From Bradyrhizobium sp. AUGA SZCCT0283 (GTDB taxonomy: Bacteria; Pseudomonadota; Alphaproteobacteria; Rhizobiales; Xanthobacteraceae): 64,000 nucleotides of DNA. Every line of letters begins with the position of its first letter. Within the stretch, counting starts at the first letter, position 1. The position numbers and the translations under genes are program-made. The notes under the pieces were generated by a model, which searched no databases, was not told the DNA's origin, and saw only the letters and a program-made list of their open reading frames with translations. Below are positions 1 to 9,332 of this stretch, one piece after another. The DNA lies in contig NZ_JAFCLU010000012.1 of NCBI RefSeq assembly GCF_018130385.1, positions 62,001 to 126,000 on the forward strand, in the 5' to 3' direction.

Positions 1-404
1 GCGAATACGGCTTCGATTCCTCTTTCGAGGGGCTCGTCGCCGAGATCGCGGCGAAATTCCTCAGCTCATTCGACGCGTCGCGAGAGCGCTGCTGGATCGC
101 CGATATCGAAGGTGCGCAGGTCGGCTCGATATTCCTGGTGCGACACACCGATGACGTCGCCAAGCTGCGCCTGCTGCTGGTCGACCCGGCCGGGCGTGGC
201 CAGGGGCTGGGCCATCGGCTGGTCGCCGAATGCATCGCGTTCGCGAAGGCTTGCGGCTATCGCCGGATCACGCTGTGGACCCAGAGCATCCTCGTCGCCG
301 CCCGAAAGATCTATCAGGAAGCCGGGTTCAAGCTGGTCGCCACCGAGCCGCACCGCAGTTTCGGTCAAAGCCTGATCGGCGAAACCTGGGAACTGGAACT
401 GTGA
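1..404 (+). CDS. GNAT N-acetyltransferase domain protein, 5' end missing
   Basis: The reading frame is open from the left edge (codons from base 3) to a stop at 402-404, leaving about 133 residues. The core carries an acetyl-CoA loop, [10 protein letters not shown], followed by an IYQEAGF-type beta6/alpha4 segment, both diagnostic of GNAT acyltransferases. The entering segment [15 protein letters not shown] and RERCWIA resembles the linker and start of the acetyltransferase half of MarR-GNAT fusion proteins, so the lost N-terminus may hold a winged helix; that part is inference. The substrate cannot be read from the sequence. The stop codon overlaps the GTG of the next small frame. Confidence 0.85.
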   Translation, partial: EYGFDSSFEGLVAEIAAKFLSSFDASRERCWIADIEGAQVGSIFLVRHTDDVAKLRLLLVDPAGRGQGLGHRLVAECIAFAKACGYRRITLWTQSILVAARKIYQEAGFKLVATEPHRSFGQSLIGETWELEL

Positions 405-556
405 AGCCCGCGCGTCGCGATACGGCGCGGCGCGTCACGCCAGAACTCATCGCCTTCCATGTCAGGCGCGCACATCAGTTGCGCATCGAAGCCTGGCGCA
501 ACATGTGGCGCGCATTATGGGCATTGCTGGTCAGGCTGACGCGCCTTGTGCTTTAG
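401..556 (+). CDS. small basic protein, 51 aa, function unknown
   Basis: A GTG at 401 overlaps the GNAT stop codon (GTGA), which favours translational coupling. The 51-residue product is rich in Arg, Leu and Trp and has one amphipathic helix with the pattern [20 protein letters not shown]. This resembles small alphaproteobacterial proteins of the RSP_7527 type, which share an RRA-x-LR-x-EA core, but the match is by eye. The 3' end overlaps the convergent moaB gene by 26 bases. It could be a chance frame. The coupling and helix pattern are the only support. Confidence 0.4.
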   Translation: MKPARRDTARRVTPELIAFHVRRAHQLRIEAWRNMWRALWALLVRLTRLVL

Positions 557-1094
557 GCCGCCGCAAATGCTCGTCCAGCCGCGGCATGATCTCGACGAAA
601 TTGCAGGGACGCGTGCGGTAATCGAGCTGGGCGGCGAGGATGCCGTCCCACGCATCGCGGCAGGCGCCCGGCGATCCCGGCAGACAGAAAATGAAGGTCG
701 CACCCGCTACTCCCGCGGTAGCGCGGCTCTGCACCGTCGAGGTGCCGATCTTGGCGTGGCTCAGCATGTGGAAGGCGATGGAAAAACCATCCATCCGCTT
801 TTCGAACAGCGGCTCGATCGCCTCCGGCGTTACGTCGCGGCCGGTAAAACCGGTGCCGCCGGTGGTGATAATCGCATCGACACCCGGATCGGCGATCCAT
901 CGCTTGATGATGACGCGGATCGCATCGATGTCGTCGACGATGATCTCGCGCGCGGCAAGGTGATGACCGGCCGCGGTCAGCCGTTCCGCCAGCGTGGCGC
1001 CTGATTTGTCATCGGCCAGCGTGCGGGTGTCGGAGACCGTCAGGACCGCGATGTTGAGCGGCACGAATTCTTTTGATTCATCGATGGAGGACAT
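531..1094 (-). CDS. moaB: MoaB/Mog-family molybdopterin biosynthesis protein
   Basis: The 187-residue product is a single MoaB/MogA domain. It has the early TVSD motif (residues 19-22), TTGGTGFTGRD (77-87) that forms the molybdopterin-binding loop, and LPGSPGA (138-144). Family members adenylylate molybdopterin before molybdenum insertion, or are MoaB paralogues whose role is less clear; the sequence alone does not separate MoaB from Mog. The length is normal. A functional link to the molybdenum enzyme AioA about 18 kb away is possible but only by pathway. A 9-bp hairpin lies just upstream of the start, in the gap to the metallopeptidase gene. Confidence 0.88.
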   Translation of the reverse strand: MSSIDESKEFVPLNIAVLTVSDTRTLADDKSGATLAERLTAAGHHLAAREIIVDDIDAIRVIIKRWIADPGVDAIITTGGTGFTGRDVTPEAIEPLFEKRMDGFSIAFHMLSHAKIGTSTVQSRATAGVAGATFIFCLPGSPGACRDAWDGILAAQLDYRTRPCNFVEIMPRLDEHLRRPKAQGASA

Positions 1095-1111
1095 GACTGC
1101 TTCTTCCCGTC

Positions 1112-1134
1112 ATGCCCGGCCTTGCGCCGGGCAT
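1112..1134. repeat. palindromic intergenic element
   Basis: A perfect 9-bp inverted repeat (ATGCCCGGC / GCCGGGCAT) with a 5-base loop fills the 54-base gap between two minus-strand genes. There is no T-tract on either side. The sequence looks like the short GC-rich palindromes scattered through Bradyrhizobium intergenic regions. It could also act as a transcript 3'-end stabiliser for the upstream metallopeptidase gene. Confidence 0.6.
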
Positions 1135-1148
1135 CCTCGTCTTTCAAG

Positions 1149-2084
1149 CTACAACGCGCCTTGGGCAAACGTGTTGCAAGCCTGCACCGTGCCCTGCTGG
1201 TAGCCGGTCATGAACCACTGCTTGCGCTGTGCAGCGGAGCCGTGGGTGAAACTGTCGGGCACCACCCTGCCCGTCGACTGCCGTTGCAGCGTGTCGTCGC
1301 CGATCGCGGTTGCCGTCTTCAATGCCGCGTCGATGTCGCCGGCCTCGAGGAAGCCGGGACGCTTCTTCTCCTCGCGGTTGACCCAGACGCCGGAAAGACA
1401 ATCCGCCTGCAGCTCGACCTTGACCTGCAGCGCATTGGCTTCCGCCTTGCTGCCGGCCTGCTGCTGCAGCCGGTTCACGCGCGGCAGGATGCCGAGCAGG
1501 TTCTGGATGTGATGCCCCGCTTCATGGGCGATGATATAGGCCGTCGTGAATTTGCAGGCACTGCCCGAGCAGCCGCGAAAGCGCGTTTCGACCTCGCGGA
1601 AGAAACTGGTGTCGAGGAAGATCTGCTTGTCCGGCGGACAGTAGAACGGCCCCATCGCCGACTGCGCCATGCCGCAGCGGCCGCCATTGGTGGCGTTGCG
1701 AAACAGCACGATGCGCGGGCCCGTATAATTTTGCCCGCTGGACTGGAAGATCTCGCTCCAGCGGTCGTCGATCTCGCCGAGAATGCCTGAAATCATGCTG
1801 CCGACTTCGTCCTTCGGCGCACCGGTCTTGACCGGTCCCGATCGGCGATCGGTCTGGTAGGTCGGCGCCTGGCCACCACCGGTCAGAATTTCGGCGCCGC
1901 CGATCAGGATGCGCGGATCGATTCCGAGGGCGTAGCCGACGAGGCCGAGCACAATGATGGTGCCGATGCCAAGCCCGCCGCCACCCATCGGCAGGCCAAA
2001 GCCGCCACCGCCGCCGCCCATTCCGCCGCCGTCGTCGCGACGGTCTTCAATGTCGTCGCTGCGGCGGAAATCATCATAACGCAT
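1149..2084 (-). CDS. YpfJ/KPN_02809-family neutral zinc metallopeptidase
   Basis: The 311-residue protein has an acidic/arginine N-terminus, a Gly-rich linker (residues 19-41), one membrane segment (about 39-55) and a large extracytoplasmic domain. The zinc motif HEAGH is at 187-191. Residues AHEAGHHIQN and a downstream region with ELQADC (the third ligand region) match the putative neutral zinc metallopeptidase family typified by E. coli YpfJ. Four cysteines (around 137, 149, 172 and 177) could form disulfides. The start follows the annotated family N-terminus MRYDDFR. The physiological substrate is unknown. Confidence 0.9.
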   Translation of the reverse strand: MRYDDFRRSDDIEDRRDDGGGMGGGGGGFGLPMGGGGLGIGTIIVLGLVGYALGIDPRILIGGAEILTGGGQAPTYQTDRRSGPVKTGAPKDEVGSMISGILGEIDDRWSEIFQSSGQNYTGPRIVLFRNATNGGRCGMAQSAMGPFYCPPDKQIFLDTSFFREVETRFRGCSGSACKFTTAYIIAHEAGHHIQNLLGILPRVNRLQQQAGSKAEANALQVKVELQADCLSGVWVNREEKKRPGFLEAGDIDAALKTATAIGDDTLQRQSTGRVVPDSFTHGSAAQRKQWFMTGYQQGTVQACNTFAQGAL

Positions 2085-2230
2085 GGCGGTATTTCCTCAT
2101 CCCGGCTGTCTGCTCAAATACCCAACGCGGCAATCACGTAAAATTTCCATTCCATTAATCAATAACCCGCCCGGCAAAAATTGCCTAGTGCGCGAGCGGT
2201 CCACAATCTCTGCTGGTATTGTAACCGGCA

Positions 2231-3497
<1,267 letters not shown>

Positions 3498-3527
3498 GCC
3501 TCGTTTCACATCATCACGGGACGTCCA

Positions 3528-3553
3528 GGCGCGGCCGATGACACGGCCGCGCC
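3528..3553 (+). terminator. GC-rich hairpin downstream of ccrM
   Basis: A perfect 9-bp stem, GGCGCGGCC / GGCCGCGCC, with an 8-base loop lies 31 bases after the ccrM stop. There is no T-run after it, so it may be a Rho-assisted end or an mRNA-stabilising structure rather than an intrinsic terminator. Confidence 0.4.
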
Positions 3554-3731
3554 AAAGCACCGTAGCGTGCGCATGGCCCGTGGCGAGAAATGCGGCTCTG
3601 CCCATCCCCCGCGCAACGGGCGTGATCCGCCGGCATGGCAGCCGTGTCATGTACGCGGGTGGCGATACGCCTTTTCGCTCCTATTTGCTGGGATAAGTGC
3701 TAACTTCATTTGCCCACAAGAGATTGCTCCC

Positions 3732-4058
3732 ATGCGCACGCGAGGCTCCGAGTCGTTCATCGTGCTGCCACTGCTGCCGATCTTCCTGATCGGCTTGTTT
3801 CCAATGCTGCTGTTGAGTTTGCTGGGCCCCGCCGGGTTGATCATCCTCGGCATCCTGGTCGCCAGCGCGGGCCTGACCGACATTCTGGACGCCAGCGGCA
3901 CCTTCAGCGAGCAGATCATCGTTCACGGTTATGCGAAAGGATCGGAGCGCACGGGGCAACGAACGGCGCTACGTTCGGAAATGCGCTTTGCATTGGTGAT
4001 GATTGCTTCCGGTGCCGCCCTTGCGGTCGCCGGCATAGGCGGTTTGGCGCTGTCGTAA
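3732..4058 (+). CDS. small integral membrane protein, 108 aa
   Basis: I do not recognise this protein. From the ATG at 3732 it has an N-terminal hydrophobic region that can hold two closely spaced helices (about residues 9-45). A short polar segment with DASGTFSEQIIVHGYAKGSER follows, then a C-terminal membrane helix (about 86-107). Longer in-frame starts exist upstream, but their added residues are Arg/Pro-rich and unlike protein N-termini. It stands alone between ccrM and a GST gene on the same strand. Confidence 0.6.
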   Translation: MRTRGSESFIVLPLLPIFLIGLFPMLLLSLLGPAGLIILGILVASAGLTDILDASGTFSEQIIVHGYAKGSERTGQRTALRSEMRFALVMIASGAALAVAGIGGLALS

Positions 4059-4213
4059 GAGGGAGTTTCGCTCGTCTCGAGGGCCCGGCCCGGTCACAAA
4101 CTCGTCGCTTGCGCATCCCGCAAAAATTTGAGCATGGACGTGACACAAGGCGGCAATGCCGCCGCGTGCCGCAGCAAGTTTCCATGACAAGAAGCAATGG
4201 GGGAAAATTCCAA

Positions 4214-4900
4214 ATGCTCAAATTCTACTTCAACGGATCGCCCAACCCGACCAAAGTCGCCCTCTTCCTGGAGGAAGCCGGCCTCGCCTACCAGCCTGTC
4301 GCCGTCGACACCCGCAAGGGCGACCAGTTCAAGCCGGAATATCTCGCCATCAATCCGAACGCCAAGGTGCCCGCCATCGACGATGACGGCGTCAAGGTGT
4401 TCGACTCTAACGCCATCCTGCTTTATCTCGCAGAAAAGACCGGCAAGTTTCTGCCCGCCAACACGCCGGCCAACCGCGGCGAATTGCTGTCATGGCTGAT
4501 GTTCGTCGCCACCGGCATCGGGCCTTTCTCCGGCCAGGCCGTCCACTTCAAGCACTTCGCGCCGGAAAAGATCGACTACGCCCATAACCGCTACCAGTTC
4601 GAGGCGCAGCGGCACTTCGGCATTCTCAACGATCATCTGGCCAAGCGTCGCTACATGGTCGGCGACACCTACACCATCGTCGACATGGACGTCTGGGGCT
4701 GGGCCCGCATGATCCCCTTCGTGATGGGCGAGGAGGCGGTCGCGAAATATCCCAACGTCAAGCGGCTGGTCGACGAGATTTCGGCCCGTCCGGCGGCAGC
4801 CAGGGCGATCGCGCTGAAGGATAGCTTCAAGTTCAAGGCCGAGATGGACGACGAGGCCCGCGGCAACATGTTCAAGCATATGTCGGTGAAGGCCGCCTGA
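4214..4900 (+). CDS. glutathione S-transferase family protein (YfcG-like)
   Basis: The 228-residue product has an N-terminal thioredoxin fold beginning MLKFYFNGSPNPTKVALFLEE, with NPNAKVPAI (the cis-Pro glutathione-binding loop) and FDSNAILLYL. An all-helical C-terminal domain follows. The N-P-T-K-V motif and the overall pattern resemble the Nu-class/YfcG group, which have disulfide-reductase activity with glutathione; the exact substrate is not deducible. The ATG at 4214 matches the conserved N-terminus. A longer in-frame extension upstream runs through the previous gene and is rejected. A strong intrinsic terminator follows directly. Confidence 0.9.
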   Translation: MLKFYFNGSPNPTKVALFLEEAGLAYQPVAVDTRKGDQFKPEYLAINPNAKVPAIDDDGVKVFDSNAILLYLAEKTGKFLPANTPANRGELLSWLMFVATGIGPFSGQAVHFKHFAPEKIDYAHNRYQFEAQRHFGILNDHLAKRRYMVGDTYTIVDMDVWGWARMIPFVMGEEAVAKYPNVKRLVDEISARPAAARAIALKDSFKFKAEMDDEARGNMFKHMSVKAA

Positions 4901-4915
4901 GCGCAACACCATCGG

Positions 4916-4944
4916 AAAACGGCGCCCTCACGGGCGCCGTTTTT
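4916..4944. terminator. bidirectional intrinsic terminator
   Basis: A perfect 12-bp stem (AAAACGGCGCCC / GGGCGCCGTTTT) with a TCAC loop has A- and T-rich flanks on both sides. It lies in the 57-base gap between the plus-strand GST gene and the convergent minus-strand NTF2-like gene, so it can terminate both transcripts. Confidence 0.9.
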
Positions 4945-4957
4945 GTTTCGGGGTGGG

Positions 4958-5404
4958 TCAACCCGCGACAGCGAGTTTCTGCTCCGCAGGGAACGGCCCG
5001 AGCACGCGCTCGACCAGTGCGGAATCGCAGTACTCCTTGATCTCCTTGATCTTGCCGTTCTCGATCCGCCACACCATGCAGTACTGATTGTCGTACCGCT
5101 CCCCCGATTTGGTGACGTTGTCGCCGCGGGCTTCGACCACGACATAATCGCCCTCCGCGATGAAGTTGAACGCCCGCGTGCGCGGCCGCCCGGCGGAAAG
5201 CAGCGACCGCAGGTGGCCCATCAGGCCGTTGTTGATGGCCTCACGGCCCTTGAATTCGCCCGACCAGGAATATTGGCCGGTGACGACCCAGGTGACATCC
5301 TCGGCGATATTGTCGGGGAAGGTCGTTCCGCTGCGGTTCGCTGAATCTGTGTAGATCTGCTGCACCAGTTTCTTGTTGTCGGCTGCACTCATGATTGTCT
5401 CCAT
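4958..5404 (-). CDS. SnoaL-like/NTF2-fold protein
   Basis: The 148-residue product has the cone-shaped NTF2 pattern: an N-terminal helix (NKKLVQQIYTD), DVTWVVTG, then FKGREAINNGLMGHL, and strands ending in MVWRIENGKIKEIKEYCDSA. The last segment is typical of ketosteroid-isomerase-like SnoaL proteins, which act as small isomerases, hydrolases or binding proteins. No specific substrate can be assigned. An ATG four codons downstream (at 5392) is an equally good start. It lies downstream of a CMD-family gene on the same strand, 45 bases away, and may be co-transcribed with it. Confidence 0.85.
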   Translation of the reverse strand: METIMSAADNKKLVQQIYTDSANRSGTTFPDNIAEDVTWVVTGQYSWSGEFKGREAINNGLMGHLRSLLSAGRPRTRAFNFIAEGDYVVVEARGDNVTKSGERYDNQYCMVWRIENGKIKEIKEYCDSALVERVLGPFPAEQKLAVAG

Positions 5405-5449
5405 TGTTGGATGATGGTGGGAGACCGCGTTGTCCGCGGTTGATGGACA

Positions 5450-6007
5450 TCAGGCCGCCGGAAACGGCCGGCTGACATCGGGTTCGAGCGGCAGGCGCAA
5501 GCCGTTGGCGAGATAGCCGACCGTTCGGTAGTAGCCGGCGAGCATCAACAGCTCGAGGATGGCCTCATCCTCGAATGCCGCCCGCAATGCGGGCCACAGC
5601 TCGTCGCTGATGTTGCAGGTGTCGTGCAGTTCGTCGGCGAGGCGGATCAGAAGCGCGTCGTTGGCTTCCCAGCAACCGCTGTCGGCATCTCCGTGCACCG
5701 TGGCGCTGACCTGCGCCGCGGTTAGCCCCGCCTCGCCGGCAAAGTAGTGCACGCGCATGCCCCATTCATATTCGCAGCCGCAGCGCGCGGTGACGCGATG
5801 CAGCAGAACCTCGCGCTGCCGGATGCTGAGCCGTGTTCCGGGCAGATAGCTCGGCGCGCCGCGAATGAAGCGCTCGAACAGATCGGGATGGCGCGCGAGC
5901 GTGGTGAACAGGCGGAAGGGCGGCATCCAGGATCGCGGCATGCGATCGAAGGCGGCCTGAACTTTGTCGGGATAAGGCGGTGTGGCCGGCTCCAGTCGTG
6001 CGGTCAT
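5450..6007 (-). CDS. carboxymuconolactone decarboxylase (CMD)-family protein
   Basis: From the ATG at 6007 the protein is 185 residues. It has the AhpD/CMD alpha-helical core with LSIRQREVLLHRVTARCGCEYEWGMRVHYFAGEAG, in which the Cys-x-Cys-Glu-Tyr-Glu-Trp...His stretch occupies the position of the catalytic CxxC/His region of AhpD-type proteins; the exact CxxC spacing is not present. Many such proteins are annotated only at family level. A longer start at 6061 would reach into the promoter region shared with the divergent LysR gene, so I prefer 6007. The divergent regulator suggests that it, and perhaps the NTF2-like gene behind it, is a regulated target. Confidence 0.82.
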   Translation of the reverse strand: MTARLEPATPPYPDKVQAAFDRMPRSWMPPFRLFTTLARHPDLFERFIRGAPSYLPGTRLSIRQREVLLHRVTARCGCEYEWGMRVHYFAGEAGLTAAQVSATVHGDADSGCWEANDALLIRLADELHDTCNISDELWPALRAAFEDEAILELLMLAGYYRTVGYLANGLRLPLEPDVSRPFPAA

Positions 6008-6082
6008 GCAGGCGGGTCTCGCTGTTTCGAATGCCCGCCATCCTCGGCCGTCGTCGCTCATTCTTCCAATCGATAGTAAGTA

Positions 6083-6095
6083 TGATATATATTCA
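6083..6095. promoter_or_regulatory. candidate LysR-type T-N11-A box
   Basis: TGATATATATTCA is an imperfect dyad of the T-N11-A form recognised by LysR-type regulators. It is the most AT-rich point in the space between the CMD gene and the divergent LysR gene and ends five bases before the LysR ATG, a position suited to autoregulation. This is pattern-based only. Confidence 0.4.
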
Positions 6096-6099
6096 CCGC

Positions 6100-7023
6100 A
6101 TGAATTTGAATTCGCTTGACCTCAATCTGCTGGTCGCGCTCGACGCCCTGCTCAGGGAAGCCAATGTCAGCCGCGCCGCGATGCGGATCGGGCTGTCGCA
6201 GCCGGCGGCGAGCCACGCGCTGCAGCGGCTGCGCGACCTGATCGGCGACCCCCTCCTGGTGCGGACCGGAGCGCGTATGGAGCTGACGCCGCGGGCGCAG
6301 GCGCTGCGAGCGCCGCTGGCGCAGACGCTCGATCAGGTGCGCTCCCTGTTCATCGCCGATGAGTTCGACGCCGCGAGCAGCGAGCGCCAGTTTCGCCTGA
6401 TGATGCCGGATCTGGCGGTCGAGCTTCTGATGCCGCCGCTGATGGAGAAGATCACGAAGGCGGCGCCGAACGTCCGGATCGACGTGGTGCCGTGGCGGGG
6501 TCCTGCGATCTTCACGGCGGAGTTCGCCCGCACGATCGACATGGTGATCTCGATCGGCAACGCCTTTACCGGATTTCACCGGCAACGGCTCTACACCGAC
6601 AGCGACGCGCTCGCGGTGCGGCGGGGCCACCCCATCGGCGCGCGGCTGAAGCGGCCGGACGTATTTCTCGACGCACGCCACGTCGCGGTCGTGATCCGCG
6701 GCCAGAGCGAGGACCTGATCGATATGTGGTTACGACCGAAGGGCATCGAGCGGCGGATCGCGCTGGTCGTGCCCGGCTATCTCGAGGCGCTGCATGTGGC
6801 GGCACGCACCGATCTCGTCGCCTTCGTGCCGCGCCGCCTGATCGGCGCGCTGTCGAAGCAATTGTCGCTGGCAACGGTCACCCCACCGCTCGATCCAGGG
6901 ATCGACGAGCAGTTCATGTTCTACCCGACCCGCGCCCAGATGGACCCCGGCTCGATCTGGCTGCGCAACATCATGCTCGGCATCGGCCGCGAGATGGAGC
7001 GCGCCACAAGGAAGGCTGCGTAG
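6100..7023 (+). CDS. LysR-family transcriptional regulator
   Basis: The 307-residue product begins MNLNSLDLNLLVALDALL. It carries the N-terminal winged helix-turn-helix of LysR regulators, with SRAAMRIGLSQPAASHALQRLRDLIGDPLLVR at about residues 24-55, followed by a periplasmic-binding-protein-like effector domain. The family pattern VALDALLxExxVSRAAxRxGLSQPAxS is close to NodD/LeuO-like or MexT/SyrM-type subgroups. The inducer is unknown. It is transcribed divergently from the CMD-family gene, the usual arrangement for a LysR regulator and its target. An ATG at 6082 would add six residues but would overlap the putative operator. Confidence 0.92.
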   Translation: MNLNSLDLNLLVALDALLREANVSRAAMRIGLSQPAASHALQRLRDLIGDPLLVRTGARMELTPRAQALRAPLAQTLDQVRSLFIADEFDAASSERQFRLMMPDLAVELLMPPLMEKITKAAPNVRIDVVPWRGPAIFTAEFARTIDMVISIGNAFTGFHRQRLYTDSDALAVRRGHPIGARLKRPDVFLDARHVAVVIRGQSEDLIDMWLRPKGIERRIALVVPGYLEALHVAARTDLVAFVPRRLIGALSKQLSLATVTPPLDPGIDEQFMFYPTRAQMDPGSIWLRNIMLGIGREMERATRKAA

Positions 7024-7035
7024 CAACTATTAAAC

Positions 7036-7132
7036 CCTCATGGTGAGGAGGCGCGCAGCGCCGTCTCGAACCATGAGGCCCAGCCAGTGCCATTCATCCT
7101 TCGAGACGCCGCTTCGCGGCTCCTCAGGATGA
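7036..7132. repeat. paired palindromic repeats (Bradyrhizobium-type)
   Basis: Two imperfect palindromes lie end to end in the gap between the LysR gene and the GST gene. The first (7036-7078) has arms CCTCATGGT / ACCATGAGG. The second (7094-7132) has arms TCATCCT / AGGATGA with an inner CGCCGCTTCGCGGC hairpin. Both look like dispersed intergenic repeats common in Bradyrhizobium. They lie between the ends of convergent genes and carry no coding potential. Confidence 0.75.
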
Positions 7133-7148
7133 GGTCTGAGATAAGATC

Positions 7149-7766
7149 TCAGGCTTTCTCCTCCGCCAGCACCTTCTGCACCGCCGGCCGTTCCGACATC
7201 CGCTTGCGGTGAGCGGCCACCTTCGGCAGCGCCGCAAGATCGACGCCGTCGCCTTCGAGCCAGAGTGCGATCGTAAACAGATAGGGGTCGCAGATCGTAT
7301 ACTGCTCACCCATCACCCACGGCCCCTTCAGCATGTCGCGCTCGATCAGCGCGAAGCTTGCGGCCATGGTTTCCGGCACCTTGCGCTTCATGTCGGCAAA
7401 CGAGGACTCCTCAACCGCCCAGCGATAGCCGCGCATCTTGTGGGCATGATTGATGTGCACGGTGGAGCAGAGGTAGCTGTTGAAGGACTGCGCCTGCGCG
7501 AATGCGAAGGGATCGTCGGGCATCAGCCTGGCCTGCGGAAAGCTCTGCGCGATGTAGGCGAGGATCGCCGGCGTTTCGGTCAGAGTGCCACGGTCCGTCA
7601 CCAGCGCCGGCACGCGCCCCTTCGGATTGATCGCAAGATATTGCGGGGTGGTCTGCTGGCTGTTCTTGAAGTCGAGCCGCTCCGCCGCATAAGGGGCGCC
7701 GGCCTCTTCCAAAGCGATATGCGAAGCCAGCGCGCAGGTGCCGGGGGCGTAATAGAGCTTGAACAT
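7149..7766 (-). CDS. glutathione S-transferase family protein (beta-class-like)
   Basis: The 205-residue protein starts MFKLYYAPGTCALASHIALEEAG. The Cys at position 11 in PGTCALASHI corresponds to the catalytic/glutathione-linked Cys of bacterial beta-class GSTs. NPKGRVPAL and LTETPAILAYIA complete the thioredoxin-fold half. The helical C-terminal domain contains NHAHKMRGYRW. A start further upstream would add a basic, low-complexity N-terminus and is rejected. It shares little sequence with the other GST in the window beyond the fold motifs. Confidence 0.92.
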   Translation of the reverse strand: MFKLYYAPGTCALASHIALEEAGAPYAAERLDFKNSQQTTPQYLAINPKGRVPALVTDRGTLTETPAILAYIAQSFPQARLMPDDPFAFAQAQSFNSYLCSTVHINHAHKMRGYRWAVEESSFADMKRKVPETMAASFALIERDMLKGPWVMGEQYTICDPYLFTIALWLEGDGVDLAALPKVAAHRKRMSERPAVQKVLAEEKA

Positions 7767-7896
7767 GGTGATCCTCTCGGTAGGAACCGAAGAGGTTAAC
7801 CGCGCGTCTGTCCGCCGTCCATCCCCGGAGCGTTGCAGCGCTCTGCGCCAATGCAACCCCTGGCGTGCAGTCCGCCTGCGCACGCCATGGAGGCGT

Positions 7897-8373
7897 TCAC
7901 GCCGCGAGCGGCTGACGCTTTCCCTTGATATAGACGCTTACGATCGTGTCGTCGGCGGGATAATGCTCTGGCGCGACCGCCGTGATCTGGGCCTGAATGC
8001 ATTTCCACGTGCCATTCTCGAACAGGTAGGTATCGGTATAAGTGGTCATGCCGGTGACTTCATTTCCTTCACGGCGGCGCGTGTATTTGTTGGTCGAACG
8101 CACCAGCGCAACGTCTCCGATGACGGTAATCAGTTCATCACGAACGTCCCAGTACACGATGACCTCAGGATCGAAGGCCGTTGCCCAGTATTTCAGATAT
8201 GTCGCGCGATCCCATCGCTGACCCGTGGGCCAGATATTGACAAAGCAGGGATGAAGAATGGCGTCGTGCGAAGCCACGTCGTTGGTCACGAAATTATGGA
8301 TGAAGCGGGCGTTCAACGCGCGCAATTCGTCCATGGTGTCGGCCGATTGTTGATCACGCACAGCAGGTTGCAT
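7897..8373 (-). CDS. NTF2-fold (DUF4440/SnoaL-like) protein
   Basis: The 158-residue product, starting MQPAVRDQQSADTMDELR, has the layout of DUF4440/SnoaL proteins: an N-terminal helix with FIHNFVTNDVASHDAIL, a central WPTGQRWDRATYLKYW, and strands VALVRSTNKYT and TYTDTYLFENGTWKCIQAQIT. No catalytic residue can be assigned. It lies 20 bases downstream of the XRE/MmyB regulator on the same strand and is probably co-transcribed with it. Confidence 0.82.
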   Translation of the reverse strand: MQPAVRDQQSADTMDELRALNARFIHNFVTNDVASHDAILHPCFVNIWPTGQRWDRATYLKYWATAFDPEVIVYWDVRDELITVIGDVALVRSTNKYTRRREGNEVTGMTTYTDTYLFENGTWKCIQAQITAVAPEHYPADDTIVSVYIKGKRQPLAA

Positions 8374-8393
8374 CTTTAGTCTCCCGGACCTTG

Positions 8394-9218
8394 TTAAAGT
8401 GCCAGTTGGCGCGCCTTCTCGGCGGTCGCACTGTCCGCCGGAAAGAAACATTCGATCTTGATCTGCTGCAGCGCCGCGTCCGTCGGCATCGCCAGCGTCG
8501 TGAAGGTGGAAAAGAAGGCAAGGCGATAGTCGCCCTTCGCGAGTTGCATCGTCATGACAGGCGAGGACGCCTGCGAGTGGCGTGGAAGCCGCCATTCGGC
8601 CGACAGCCCGGGATAGGTCATGATTTCATCGAGCAATTGCGCCGCCGCCCGGCTGCCTTGCGCGACATCGCGATGCAGGATCTGGATCAACTGCCGGGCG
8701 AACTCGTCCCAGTTCAACATGAACTGCCGCAGGCCTTTTGGATGAAAAACGACGTGCATGGCGTTGTCCGCAAGCCCGTTTTCCATCTCGTATGAATCGC
8801 GAAACGGCTTGAGCAGGCGCGCCGACGCCTGATTGCGGATACGAACGTCCCAGTGCCCGTCGATCACGATCCCCGGATAGGGCTCCTGCTGCCGGAGAAT
8901 GAAATCCAGTGCTTGCCGCACCGGCTGCAGATTTTCGGCCGCCAACCCCTTGTCGCCATAGGGCGGCACGAATCCTGCCGCGACATGCAGGGCATTGCGC
9001 TCCTCGAGCGGCAGGTCGAGCGCGCTGCCGAGCAACTGCACCATCTCGCGGCTCGGCTGCGACCGGCCGGTTTCCAGAAAGCATAGATGCCTGGCCGACA
9101 CGTTTGCGTCCGCCGCCAGTTCGATCTGGGTCAGCCGGCGAACGCTGCGCCAATGCTTCAGCAGCCGGCTGAAATGTCCGGCCGGGATTTCGTGCGAGTT
9201 CGTGTCCGAAGCACCCAT
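8394..9218 (-). CDS. XRE-family regulator with MmyB-like ligand-binding domain
   Basis: The 274-residue protein has an N-terminal helix-turn-helix (about residues 16-72: RLLKHWRSVRRLTQIELAADANVSARHLCFLETGRSQPS in essence). A C-terminal PAS-like MmyB ligand-binding domain follows, with PGIVIDGHWDVRIRNQASARLL and NAMHVVFHPKGLRQFMLNWDE. MmyB-type regulators are thought to bind fatty-acid-like ligands. Targets here are probably the downstream NTF2-like gene and the divergent NTF2-like gene at 9333. The Cys-Ala pattern and length are normal for the family. Confidence 0.92.
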   Translation of the reverse strand: MGASDTNSHEIPAGHFSRLLKHWRSVRRLTQIELAADANVSARHLCFLETGRSQPSREMVQLLGSALDLPLEERNALHVAAGFVPPYGDKGLAAENLQPVRQALDFILRQQEPYPGIVIDGHWDVRIRNQASARLLKPFRDSYEMENGLADNAMHVVFHPKGLRQFMLNWDEFARQLIQILHRDVAQGSRAAAQLLDEIMTYPGLSAEWRLPRHSQASSPVMTMQLAKGDYRLAFFSTFTTLAMPTDAALQQIKIECFFPADSATAEKARQLAL

Positions 9219-9332
9219 GCCGACAATCTAGACCATCGCATCAGGACGGCAATTACCTCCGATGTAAGTGACGAGCGCCGCAATCCCTTGCAGACTGAAC
9301 CCCGTAGCGACCGAAGTTCAAGGACAGCATGG

